From Trebouxia sp. TZW2008 (Eukaryota; Chlorophyta; Trebouxiophyceae; Trebouxiales; Trebouxiaceae): 64,000 bases of DNA. The stretch covers positions 62,001 to 126,000 of the forward strand of contig BDIU01000409.1 in NCBI GenBank assembly GCA_002118135.1, read 5' to 3'. Each line of letters opens with the position of its first letter. Position 1 is the first letter of the stretch. The position numbers were made by a program, and so were the translations under genes. Below are positions 35,801 to 42,182 of the stretch, piece by piece. Under the pieces are notes generated by a model. The model ran no database searches and was not told the origin of the DNA. It worked only from the letters and a program-made list of their open reading frames with translations.

Positions 35801-38745
35801 TTTGACATGCTGGGTAGCTTTTGCTTGATTTGCATTGTGAGCACAATTGCTATCAAATGCAATAATGTGCCATGGTAAGAAATGCCGTGTATTAGAGCGC
35901 GCCAGGTCACATGCATGCCTGAACGATGCAGGTATGTTTGGCTGTATGCTCAATTGCGTGCAATTTCTCTGATCAGCATGATTGGTGTTCACCTATTACT
36001 GTTCGCTTGCAGGCTGGTGATGCAGGCACAGGAAATGCCTGCTGACAGTGAGGTTGCTTCCTTCAGCACCGGTGCAGACACAGGTGCCAGGAAGGCAGCT
36101 GCAGCCCTGGTCATTCAGGAGGCCTACAGACTGTACTGTCACCGCAAGCTGGTCAAGGTATGTCCTGCAAGACCAGTCTTCTGTGGTATGCCCTGAAACA
36201 CACATGCAGAAGCGCTTGTTGTTCTGGGCCTGCAAAGCTTTTGTATATGACACGCTGGTCAATTTCACATATCATGGCTTCTGCTCACTGACAGCCTTCG
36301 ATATCACAGCCTTTGCTCAGGGCTTTGCATGTTCACTGTTGTTTGAGCGCGTATGCACATGTCATGCAGGCGAAGATGCGTTGGTTCCGTGCGTGCAATT
36401 TGTGGCGTTCTATCTTCCGCAAGTGGGTGGCGCGAGCCAGGGAGCAGCTCCGGCTGCGGCGGGATGCGGCAGCCGTGGTGGCCATGGAAGAGAGGCGCAA
36501 GCGATACCAGGCGGACGCACAACAGCGCCTGGCTTGGGTAGATGAGGGCCTTTCGCAGCGCATTGTGGAAGACACGACATGTCCAGTGTGTTGCGCTGAC
36601 GCAGGTCTGTCATCTGCTGTGCTGAAACAACTTCACCCCTGCTTCAAATGTGAAAGTCTCTCCATCAGCACTAGATTTGACTGCTCTTGAAGAATAGAGA
36701 AGGGACGCCACGGTCTGTTTGAGGCCTTCCAAACACACGTAACGGCGTTGACTTTTTCTTTGACTTATTTTCTGAGAGTCTCTTTGACTGCGGCACGATG
36801 TACGATATAGTGATGACAAGCACTTGACAAGCATTCATTGTACACAATTTGTTTGCAATGTCAGCACCTGCAAATTCCACCACTTTCATTAGAGCTTCAC
36901 CGTGTGTCATATGGTCCTGCAACCAATGACTGGCTTGTGCGCTGAATGGTATATATGCAGCATGTTCATCTGAGTCAGACATCTGACTACCCGGCACATG
37001 CAGGCAAGAAGGCAGCAGCAAAGGCAGCTGCTGAACAGCGTGCAGCTGCTGGTCAGCACAGTGATAGTGAAGACGAAGGGGAGGAAGATGATGAGAACCA
37101 ACCTGGTGGCAGCAACCCATTTGCTGCCCTGGCTGATCTGAGGGGAGCAGTGCATGCTGCACCTTTCATCCCTCACAAGTAAGTTTTCAGGGAGTGCTAC
37201 GGACCGACTACCAGTGCAGTTGACATCATCTACACTCGTTTCAGCAGAGCTTGCATGTGGCCACTGCATGCCATATGCTTTGCTTGTACCTGAACAGATT
37301 GAAACATAACACACGCATCAATTGTGCTACAGTTATGGCTACAATAGCTGCGCAAATGTCAATTGCAGGTGCATTGAGAGTTTCTCTAGCAGCATGTCTC
37401 AACCAGGATGGCATCCACCTTTTCTTTCCACGACATTCTCAAATAGTGGTTGGCTGATTCAGGCAAAAGGAGTACCATATGGAGGCGCTGAAGGCGTTCA
37501 AGGCGTACAAGCAGTTCTACACAGACCAGATTGTGCCGCTGCTGGCAGAACAGAAGGAACTGGAGGGTGCTATGCTGGAACTAGAGCCCAAAGCTGCCCT
37601 AGATGCTGAGGTACGATGCACTTGAGTTGAATTACAGTGACTAAGAGTTCACCTAACACTTCAGCACAGGGTGTCTCAAACTCCGTCATGTCACATCGCA
37701 AGTCAGAGACCACTGAATGCAGCCCTTGCTTTGAAGGGGGTGGCCTGGGCACTTGTGTTGAAACATTAGTGCTGCACAATTGTGATGGCTGTCGCAATCA
37801 GGAAGTTGCTGTGGTTGGCTCTGGATTGCATGTGCGGCATCAGAACGGCAGCTCTTAACTCATTGTTTCACCTGTTGCCGCCAGAAATGGTAGCAGCCCT
37901 TTGGGCTCATTTCTGTAATCATCCTGTGTGTATGCATTTGCAGGTGAGCAACAAGCTGCATGGGCAGCGCTTCAAGCTGCAGGAGACTTTGAGTAAGCTT
38001 CAAGACTGCATGAATTTGCTGGAGAAGGAGCACGCCTGGGAGCAGCATGCAATTGACCTCAGTGGACCTTTGGAGCAGCATCAGACTAACGTGCAGGTGA
38101 CTGCATATCTGCTTGCATAGAAGAAAGCGTGCTCCTCTCGTGAAAGGTCCCGCATTGGATTGCAGTTTGTCATTTAGGCCGGTCACCTTTGTTGCATCGC
38201 ACTGGTGTGAGAGTGAGTGCCAGATGCATGCACAGCATTGCCTGACTCCCTGGTACACATTCTGTATCTTCATATAGTAGGAGGTTGAAGCATTAAGGGG
38301 TCTTCTGTTGTGATGCTCAGGGACAAGTCGACCTGGCCAGACAGGACTTGGGCCACATACACCGGCACCTGTGCTTGCATGTGTAATCATTTGTCACTAT
38401 CATTTGACTTCTCATTAGATCTTTGTGACAAGTATGACGTAATGCCTGATGCAGGACACCAAAGCATGGCTGACAGCAGATGATGCCAAGGGAGGCAATG
38501 GCCAAGCTGAAGTGGGACCCCAGACCCCTGAAAAGGCAAGGGGTACCCCCTGGGGTGAAGCCATGGCTGACGCCGCCTGGGACAGCCCAGAAAAGGACCA
38601 CCCAGAGCTTGCGCATGACTATGGGAATATTGATGTGTTTGATGATGAGTCTGACTTCACAGTGGTTGAAAGCAAGAAAAAGAAGAAGGGCAGACAGCAG
38701 GCGACACCTGGCAATGTGCCAAGGGGCAGAGGTCAAAGGCGCTGA
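2830..38745 (+). CDS. Giant TRANK1-like protein: ankyrin repeats, UvrD-type SF1 helicase, TPR-like helices, IQ motif
   Basis: About 63 exons join in phase into one frame of 10,422 nt (3,473 residues), from ATG 2830 to TGA 38743-38745. Domains in approximate order: N-terminal helices and coiled coil (1-350), ankyrin repeats (350-1035), acidic/Ala linker and pre-helicase region (1035-1360), SF1 helicase (1360-2000) with Walker A GRSGTGKTT, motif II DEVQD, GDPCQTIARG, NYRTHSGIL, QSKGLEFDDV and YTALTRAKN, TPR-like helical region (2000-2500), Lys/Ala/Pro linker, more helices, one IQ motif near 3120, and an acidic/basic tail. This is the layout of the TPR and ankyrin repeat-containing protein 1 family. 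The helicase motifs are intact, so ATP-driven nucleic-acid or RNP remodelling is plausible, but the substrate is unknown. The 11-codon first exon and a 13-nt microexon are the weakest parts of the model. Three junctions use GC or a weak acceptor. Confidence 0.85.
4171..4206 (+). repeat. Dispersed ~50 bp repeat, diverged copy
   Basis: GCATGCTAGTTAGGCTCA followed by AAAGCCCTGCTAGGTGCAT resembles the family core CTAGACAGGCTCAGCAGGC + CCAGCTAGGTA seen at 29.2 kb and 62.0 kb. Intronic. Confidence 0.5.
5070..5120 (+). repeat. Dispersed ~50 bp repeat, copy 2
   Basis: ATTCATTCATTCAAATTGCG, then CTGGCTCAGCAGGCTCAG and CTAGGTACAT. It shares both the CATTCATTCAAATTGC flank and the core with the minus-strand copy at 62.0 kb. 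Intronic in the TRANK1-like gene. Confidence 0.7.
6427..6540 (+). repeat. Decayed partial copy of TRANK1-like exon 7
   Basis: Sequence after the exon 7 donor repeats the 3' part of that exon (from GCTGTGGCAGC to CTCAAGCAGGTCTGCAGGTGAG) at an offset of about 136 bp, with many substitutions and internal deletions. It contains in-frame stops in the parent frame, so it is unlikely to be coding. Confidence 0.7.
7038..12917 (+). other. TRANK1-like gene, exons 8-19: ankyrin-repeat region
   Basis: Exons: 7038-7184, 7537-7714, 8008-8351, 8750-8974, 9283-9419, 9721-9839, 10610-10783, 11043-11261, 11640-11858, 12080-12241, 12567-12629, 12846-12917. Ankyrin signatures recur: CIHQGHVGVVKLLL, TPLMYAVELRKPNWVADMV, TPLHKAIQFGNQQFVHLF, KQFEIARLLLEAGADPL, LLHQAVSRGLLSIAALFLDKG and TPLHVAVKI. 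Exon 10 carries an Ala/Ser/Lys linker before its repeat. The intron after exon 13 starts with GC (aag|gcaagt), a normal minor donor. The acceptor of exon 17 (caaag|gct) is weak. All twelve exons keep phase. Ankyrin repeats usually mediate protein contacts; the partner is unknown. Confidence 0.8.
10400..10505 (+). repeat. Partial copy of the acceptor region of TRANK1-like exon 14
   Basis: The segment with CTGCTGTGCAGCAATAT and a nearby TTTTGGCAAGA block is repeated at 10565-10625, directly before and into exon 14. Similarity is limited to the acceptor and its flank, and block order differs between the copies, so this may be a small rearrangement rather than a simple tandem copy. Confidence 0.45.
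14290..14396 (+). repeat. Upstream partial copy of TRANK1-like exon 22
   Basis: About 100 bp highly similar to the start of exon 22 (TGGAGACAGG at 14311 versus 14488, offset about 177 bp; shared peptide core LPEKDILEGPQA). The copy reaches a TAA just after the conserved core and has no good donor. Confidence 0.8.
16260..16620 (+). repeat. Diverged intronic tandem repeat (about five units)
   Basis: Units of roughly 50-85 bp share TGTATGCACAGCATGA-like and CTAATAGCTGCC-like blocks, seen near 16304, 16357, 16438, 16520 and 16595. It lies entirely in the intron between TRANK1-like exons 25 and 26. The units diverge, so it is not a CRISPR array. Confidence 0.65.
17065..17135 (+). repeat. Upstream partial copy of the Walker A exon (TRANK1-like exon 27)
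   Basis: Encodes QAITEGDSDPLCSVVLVRRSS, matching the exon 27 segment before the P-loop (QAIIESDPDPPCSIVLVGRS) at an offset of about 176 bp. The P-loop glycines and lysine are lost and the copy breaks off inside motif I. Confidence 0.8.
17195..17392 (+). other. TRANK1-like gene, exon 27: Walker A (motif I) exon
   Basis: A 66-codon exon running from FPFRVSPSEQAII through CSIVLVGRSGTGKTT to the FNQ that precedes the donor. It holds the P-loop of the superfamily-1 helicase, with the invariant Lys and Thr present. Phase 0 on both sides. Decayed partial copies of the same exon lie upstream (about 17070-17132) and downstream (about 17430-17567). Confidence 0.88.
17430..17567 (+). repeat. Downstream copy of the Walker A exon (TRANK1-like exon 27)
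   Basis: Encodes a second P-loop-like stretch (CSIVLMGCSGMGKATCAMF) at about 158 bp from the real one, followed by a repeated MWLRWL block, IPLRPFNQ and a GT donor. The frame over the core is open, but the 5' part of the exon and a clear in-phase acceptor are missing. It could be an alternative exon or a relic. Confidence 0.8.
18392..18485 (+). repeat. First partial copy of TRANK1-like exon 28
   Basis: Begins with a TGCAG acceptor and encodes IFLTANPKLRSEAAKQSHK through NDPDES, then loses similarity before the exon's 3' half. Offset 157 bp from the second copy. No donor at the break. Confidence 0.85.
18549..18661 (+). repeat. Second partial copy of TRANK1-like exon 28
   Basis: Begins with an AG acceptor and encodes IFLTANPTFRSEVAKQFHK to HVEELS. 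It breaks off where the real exon continues into KQDYASLADIPSDAF. Offset 180 bp from the third, working copy at 18729. Confidence 0.85.
19095..19183 (+). repeat. Frameshifted copy of the 3' half of TRANK1-like exon 28
   Basis: Matches the FWTTKQYLRAVDATLPPTPLSDGPFFPR part of exon 28 at an offset of about 207 bp (FWIMKQYLRLVGASLPPTP). It is 2 nt shorter in the Pro-rich part, which shifts the frame. It ends with the same CCTAGGTGAG donor context. Confidence 0.8.
19298..19375 (+). repeat. Third, more decayed copy of the 3' half of TRANK1-like exon 28
   Basis: Starts at TTTTGCAGCACCAAGCAGTACCTGA, about 205 bp after the preceding copy's matching block, and loses similarity after TKQYLMAV. Confidence 0.65.
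21297..22343 (+). other. TRANK1-like gene, exons 33-35: helicase motifs II to IV
   Basis: Exons: 21297-21431, 21816-21939, 22203-22343. Exon 33 contains the Walker B segment DEVQDFTQAEL. Exon 34 has CCGDPCQTIARGIVFRF, the motif III region typical of this family. Exon 35 has LPTNYRTHSGILNAA, with the motif IV arginine. All keep phase. The catalytic residues expected for ATP hydrolysis are present. Confidence 0.88.
22780..24094 (+). other. TRANK1-like gene, exons 36-38: helicase motifs V and VI
   Basis: Exons: 22780-22902, 23285-23548, 23889-24094. Exon 36 ends at TCTCAG followed by GCACGC, implying a GC donor, and joins VEFGAHQVILGRSPE in phase 0. Exon 37 holds motif V (TVAQSKGLEFDDVFLWDFF). 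Exon 38 holds motif VI (ELKHLYTALTRAKNNVVVF), with the conserved arginine. Together with exons 27-35 this completes a UvrD-type helicase. Confidence 0.88.
24452..24506 (+). repeat. Upstream partial copy of TRANK1-like exon 39
   Basis: GTCAGCCATGCATGAGC through ATGACAGCCCATGGGTGCTGGCATGAGGCA parallels the first 55 bases of exon 39 at an offset of 164 bp, including the CTGCAG acceptor. A TGA in the copy closes the parent frame. Confidence 0.65.
26128..26212 (+). repeat. Downstream copy of the 3' end of TRANK1-like exon 41
   Basis: Encodes KEYLKGSQLLERQPRLPKIM followed by SAEV and a GT, against KEYLKGFQLMQRHPRLAKSM in the real exon. Offset about 162 bp. A weaker trace (AAGCATAAGCCCTGAGGTTTG) follows near 26270. 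Confidence 0.85.
26536..26600 (+). repeat. Upstream copy of the start of TRANK1-like exon 42
   Basis: GAGCTGGCAGAGATTGCCA at 26547 matches GAGTTGGCAGAAATTGCCA at 26718, offset 171 bp. Similarity fades after about 60 bp. Confidence 0.75.
28417..28575 (+). repeat. Upstream copy of TRANK1-like exon 45
   Basis: About 155 bp with an acceptor in the same phase and an open frame (IAALCACLGLVEEAELDWPW) very similar to exon 45 (IAALCACLGLVEEKELDWPW), offset 223 bp. It breaks off at QQSV, before the exon's 3' third, and has no donor there. It is the best preserved copy and could be a cryptic or alternative exon. Confidence 0.85.
29195..29240 (+). repeat. Dispersed ~50 bp repeat, copy 3
   Basis: CTAGACAGGCTCAGCAGGC followed by CCAGCTAGGTATGTATTGGAGC. 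The core is identical to the copy near 62.0 kb. Intronic, just before exon 46 of the TRANK1-like gene. Confidence 0.7.
29660..29770 (+). repeat. Downstream copy of the Ala-rich 3' part of TRANK1-like exon 46
   Basis: CAGGCT(A/G)CGCAGGCTGCAG through GCTTCAGGTTGGT repeats the end of exon 46 at an offset of 179 bp, with acceptor-like CCAG at its start and the same donor. The Ala-coding frame stays open. From exon 46 (phase 1) it would be read out of frame, so cassette use needs different splice sites. Confidence 0.85.
33773..33850 (+). repeat. Upstream partial copy of TRANK1-like exon 53
   Basis: GCAGGAGTACGGCCCTATG through AGCAGAGACAGGTTGAATGAAG parallels the start of exon 53 (GCAGGAGTACAGCCCTATG at 33915), offset 137 bp, with a diverged middle. 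Confidence 0.75.
35067..38745 (+). other. TRANK1-like gene, exons 55-63: C-terminal region with IQ motif and charged tail
   Basis: Exons: 35067-35205, 35283-35295 (inferred 13-nt microexon), 35512-35712, 36013-36157, 36370-36604, 37004-37178, 37463-37610, 37944-38096, 38455-38745. Exon 58 carries an IQ-like calmodulin-binding motif (ALVIQEAYRLYCHRKLVK). Exon 59 is a strongly basic/acidic helix ending in a CPVCC cluster. Exon 60 is Ala/Glu/Asp-rich. The last exon ends in a Lys-rich and Gly/Arg-rich tail, then TGA. Without the microexon, the exon 55/57 junction is out of phase. Confidence 0.75.
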
Positions 38746-39430
38746 AGTACGCAAGAAGTTTCCTAGGCATGAACTTGCTACACTGGGTTGAGTTGCGGCA
38801 CATGTATGAGAATGGGCAGCAAGAAGGCATGCATAAAAGAGGCTTGATGTTCAAATAATTTGCAGCCTGCAGAAGCTAATCCCAAGCCAGCTTTCATCGA
38901 GTTGCAAAGTTTTGGAACAGTCACCACAAAAAAGAAAAATCAGAAAATCTAAGTGTGTTACAGCCATGTGTGCAGCACAGTTACTGGCTCTTTACGGCTC
39001 ACAAGCAACAAGATTTTACAGCTTTTGTATCCTTATTCAGCTCTGTGATGTGATTGGAAGGTTGCCTAAATTGAGGAGTTGTGATCAGGTCATCTGGATC
39101 TTTAATTTTCTACTTATGACACAAGGTGTGTGTTGATCCTCAGATATCACAGCTGTTGTGTTGGACAAGAGTCATACTTTATATAACGCAGCTGCTTTGT
39201 TGTATTGTGCTTCAGTCTCAATACTGAATGTTCACCTTGATTGAGCCTGCACAGGCAATGATCATGCTTGCAAAGTTCTGTGCTGACCAGGCCTTTTACT
39301 CTGAAAATTTCACACTGTCAGGCATTCAATTGAGTGTGCATTGGGTCCTGATGCTAGTCATGCGACGCTATGCTCTGGAGGCCTGCAGTTGGCCATTGGA
39401 ATCCTTGACGCCGTAATCATTGCTCTCGTA

Positions 39431-39680
39431 CAGCATAAGCCGCATCTGACAGATGGTCTACAGCACATATCTGATCTGATACGAATTAAAGGAGATGCCT
39501 CCGTAACTCAGTTCAGATGCTAGTCAATGATCAGATGCTAGTCAATGCAGCAAAATTGTCTTGTGATGCAGCATAAGCCGCATCTGACAGATGGTATAGA
39601 GCACATATCTGATATGAATCAAAGGAGATTCATCCACAACTCAGTGGAGATGCTAATCAATGCAGCAAAATTGTCTTGGA
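39431..39680 (+). repeat. Tandem duplication next to the tRNA gene
   Basis: Two copies starting at CAGCATAAGCCGCATCTGAC (39431 and 39569, period 138 bp), each ending in AATGCAGCAAAATTGTCTTG. A smaller duplication, GATGCTAGTCAATG, lies inside the first unit. The second unit ends about 20 bp from the 3' end of the tRNA gene. Confidence 0.85.
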
Positions 39681-39702
39681 GTCACACACGCAAACGAGGC
39701 TT

Positions 39703-39774
39703 TCCGTTGCCGGGATTTGAACCCGGGTCTTCCGGGTGAGAGCCGAACATCCTAACCATCTAGACGACAACGGA
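39703..39774 (-). tRNA. tRNA-Glu (anticodon CUC)
   Basis: The minus strand folds as a complete 72-nt cloverleaf. The acceptor stem TCCGTTG pairs with CAACGGA, the D-loop holds TGGTTAGG, the anticodon stem TTCGG pairs with CCGGA around loop CTCTCAC (anticodon CTC), and the T-arm is CCGGG/TTCAAAT/CCCGG. No intron, and no encoded CCA, as expected for a eukaryotic nuclear tRNA. The internal A and B boxes are intact, and a short T-run follows within about 40 bp. Confidence 0.96.
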
Positions 39775-40507
39775 TTGGCCCACCAAAGAATTGCAACGAT
39801 TTGATGCAAACGAGCGAAATCTTTTGTTATAGATAGCATGGAAATGGTCACAAAACTTCCGGCAGGTGTCGCTTCATCTCCTGAAAGGTACTGTCAACGC
39901 ATGTGTACATCCTTTGAGTCTCAAACGCATGTGTACATCGCAATGTTACATGCATGCTGGCTGGATCAATTCTGTTGCATACAGAAACCATGTGCCTACC
40001 ATGCATTGAAGCACCAAGTCTGCAGGGTTCTCTCAGTGCACGTGCTTCCAATCCAAGCATGTGGACACTGATTGCCTTTGACATAGAGTGTTGTCCGCAT
40101 GGTCCACGCTGAACAGCCTGTAATGGCCACGTAGCGCATCTGCAGATCTAGACCCAGGAGCACATGTACGTATACAGTAGCTGTACAGTTGCATGGCTTT
40201 CGGCCATTACAGACACTTGCTGTCAGGTAGGAATGCTCTTCACAGCCCTGATGAGGTCGATTTTATGGCGTCAAACAGCAAACATCATTCAGGGTCTGCA
40301 GCATTAGCGAGTTTGTGCATTGGACTTGCATATTTGAATTCAAAGCGTCCTTGGTTTAACCAAGTTACTTAGGTCAAGCGGGCGCAAGCGCAGCTGCAGC
40401 AAAGTCGTTTGCGTCTGGAACCCTCGATTCCTGTGTATTGATACAAGCCGCGGTCTTCATCCCGATTCAGCTTCTGCGCACCTGGTATCCCCGTTCAACC
40501 CATCAGC

Positions 40508-42182
40508 ATGACATCTTGCTGGGCTGCTGAGGAGAGCTGCTGCGTTCACTGTCGCCAGTCTGACATACAAGAGGGCTACGGGCCAAGAACCTTCATACTC
40601 TGTGCCTGTTGCCAAGATCGCGGAGCTCACATAGAATGTGAAGAGAAGGCCTCAGGTAAAACCGCGCTCTTACACTGGCAGCGACCTGCATGACTTGCAG
40701 CGTCAGCTGTTTCTGGTATCCATGTCCATGGGGCCTTGAAATGTTGACATACCAGTTTGTGAGATGTCTCTACTTTACAGGTCAAACAATGACTCCTGAA
40801 TCTCTGGAAGCTGGGAATGACTGGTTCTGCAGCAAAGTAAGAAACCTGCCTGTGTTGTCCCTGCTGTTGCGACTTCATAAAACATCAGTGGCGTTGCCTC
40901 AGGAGTGCAGTCAAGTCAGTCTCGGGCTTGCTGCTTGCACTGCACAGGGGAGAATGCCGTTTCCAGGAGACACTGCTTACAGCAGTGAGCTTGTGAGATA
41001 CAGTACCAAAGACAAAGGCAAGGGGATACCATTGTACATGCTGCGTCGCCTGATCAAAGTTGAAGTGCCATGATCATTGGAAAGAGGTTTGGTTCTAAAA
41101 TGCAGGAAGTCAAAATGCTACAGAAGCTGCCCTCCGCATCTTTCGCAGCTGCTTTGGTAAGCCTTTATCAAATTTGGTTTGTTGCCACTATTGCAGATGG
41201 GTGCTGCCAGCTCACCCAACACTAAAAATGATTGCATGAGACACAAGACAGGCCTTATGGCTCTACGCCATGCTTGACATGATTGATCTGTGACCTTCAG
41301 ACCCTCTTGAAATGGATGATGGAAAAGAGCTGATCGAGATGGTTTGCACAAGCTATGACTCTCCTGATGACGCTGCAGAGGATGATCAACATGACTTCAG
41401 TAAGCATTGCTTTCACGGATCAAGATCCCAAGCTGCACAGTTAAGAAAACAATAAGCCCAAGTATTTTAATGACTGCAGGCAACTTCAGGATTTTGCTGT
41501 TGCGCAAGAACGCCACTCTTGTGAGCGTAGCAACTGTGAGGTAACCCTTACGCTCATCCTGGAGCCTTGCATTGCACTGTGCTGGGCTGAATTGTTGATG
41601 CAGTGCAGTCAGCTATATGTCTTGTACGTCCAAGAACTTGTGGCTGTTCAGGGTGTTTGGCGACAAGTTTGCAGAAATGCCATTTGTAGCTACCAAAGAA
41701 GGATACAGACGTGAAGGCAATTGCAAACGTCTCCTCAAGGTGAGCTAGGCTGGAACTGCTACATTGGCCCTGAACACTTTTTCACTTGCTGATTCCATGT
41801 CAAGTGTTGCCGTGAAACTCAATGCGCAAATTCTGCCATGTGGTGTTCTAATGGTAGCCGGTCTATCCGGTGCGAACACAACCTGTGCTTTGCAGACATG
41901 CAAAAGCCAAAGCAGTTGATAAACCAGCAACACTTCTTGCCTGCTCCTTGACTCTTACGGTGCTGCTGCAACAATGACGGTGATGCTGCAGGTTGTAGAG
42001 GATATTCTGACTGGCTTGCGTGTGCACTGGCTGGTGGTTCCCTCTGTGAAGTCTTTGGTGGGCATGTGGACTCGCAAGTTCAACTTTGCGAGTCTGTCTG
42101 AGTCAGAGAGTGAAGCCCTTGAAGACCGCATTGTCACTCCTGACACTTCCAGTGCCACAATGCTAAAGAAGAAGATCTACAG
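40508..42182 (+). other. PHD finger and GNAT acetyltransferase exons
   Basis: The PHD-like ligands are CVHC, CACC, HIEC and WFCSKEC, spread over exons 1-3 (a C4HC3 pattern). The GNAT part runs from ATEAALRIFRSCF (exon 4) through SVATVRVFGDKFAEMPFVAT (junction of exons 6 and 7) to FNFASLSESESEALEDRIV (exon 8). The Arg/Gly-rich loop RREGNCKRL matches the pyrophosphate-binding site. All junctions are in phase. The acceptor at 41105/41106 fits only if the preceding intron begins with GC at 41018. Confidence 0.87.

Larger units (their letters stand above)
38746..40507. other. Intergenic region between the giant gene and the PHD-acetyltransferase gene
   Basis: Holds the tRNA-Glu gene on the minus strand (39703-39774) and a 138-bp tandem duplication (39431-39680). 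No other coding frame has splice or family support. The stretch 40300-40507 is probably the 5' flank of the next gene. Confidence 0.5.
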
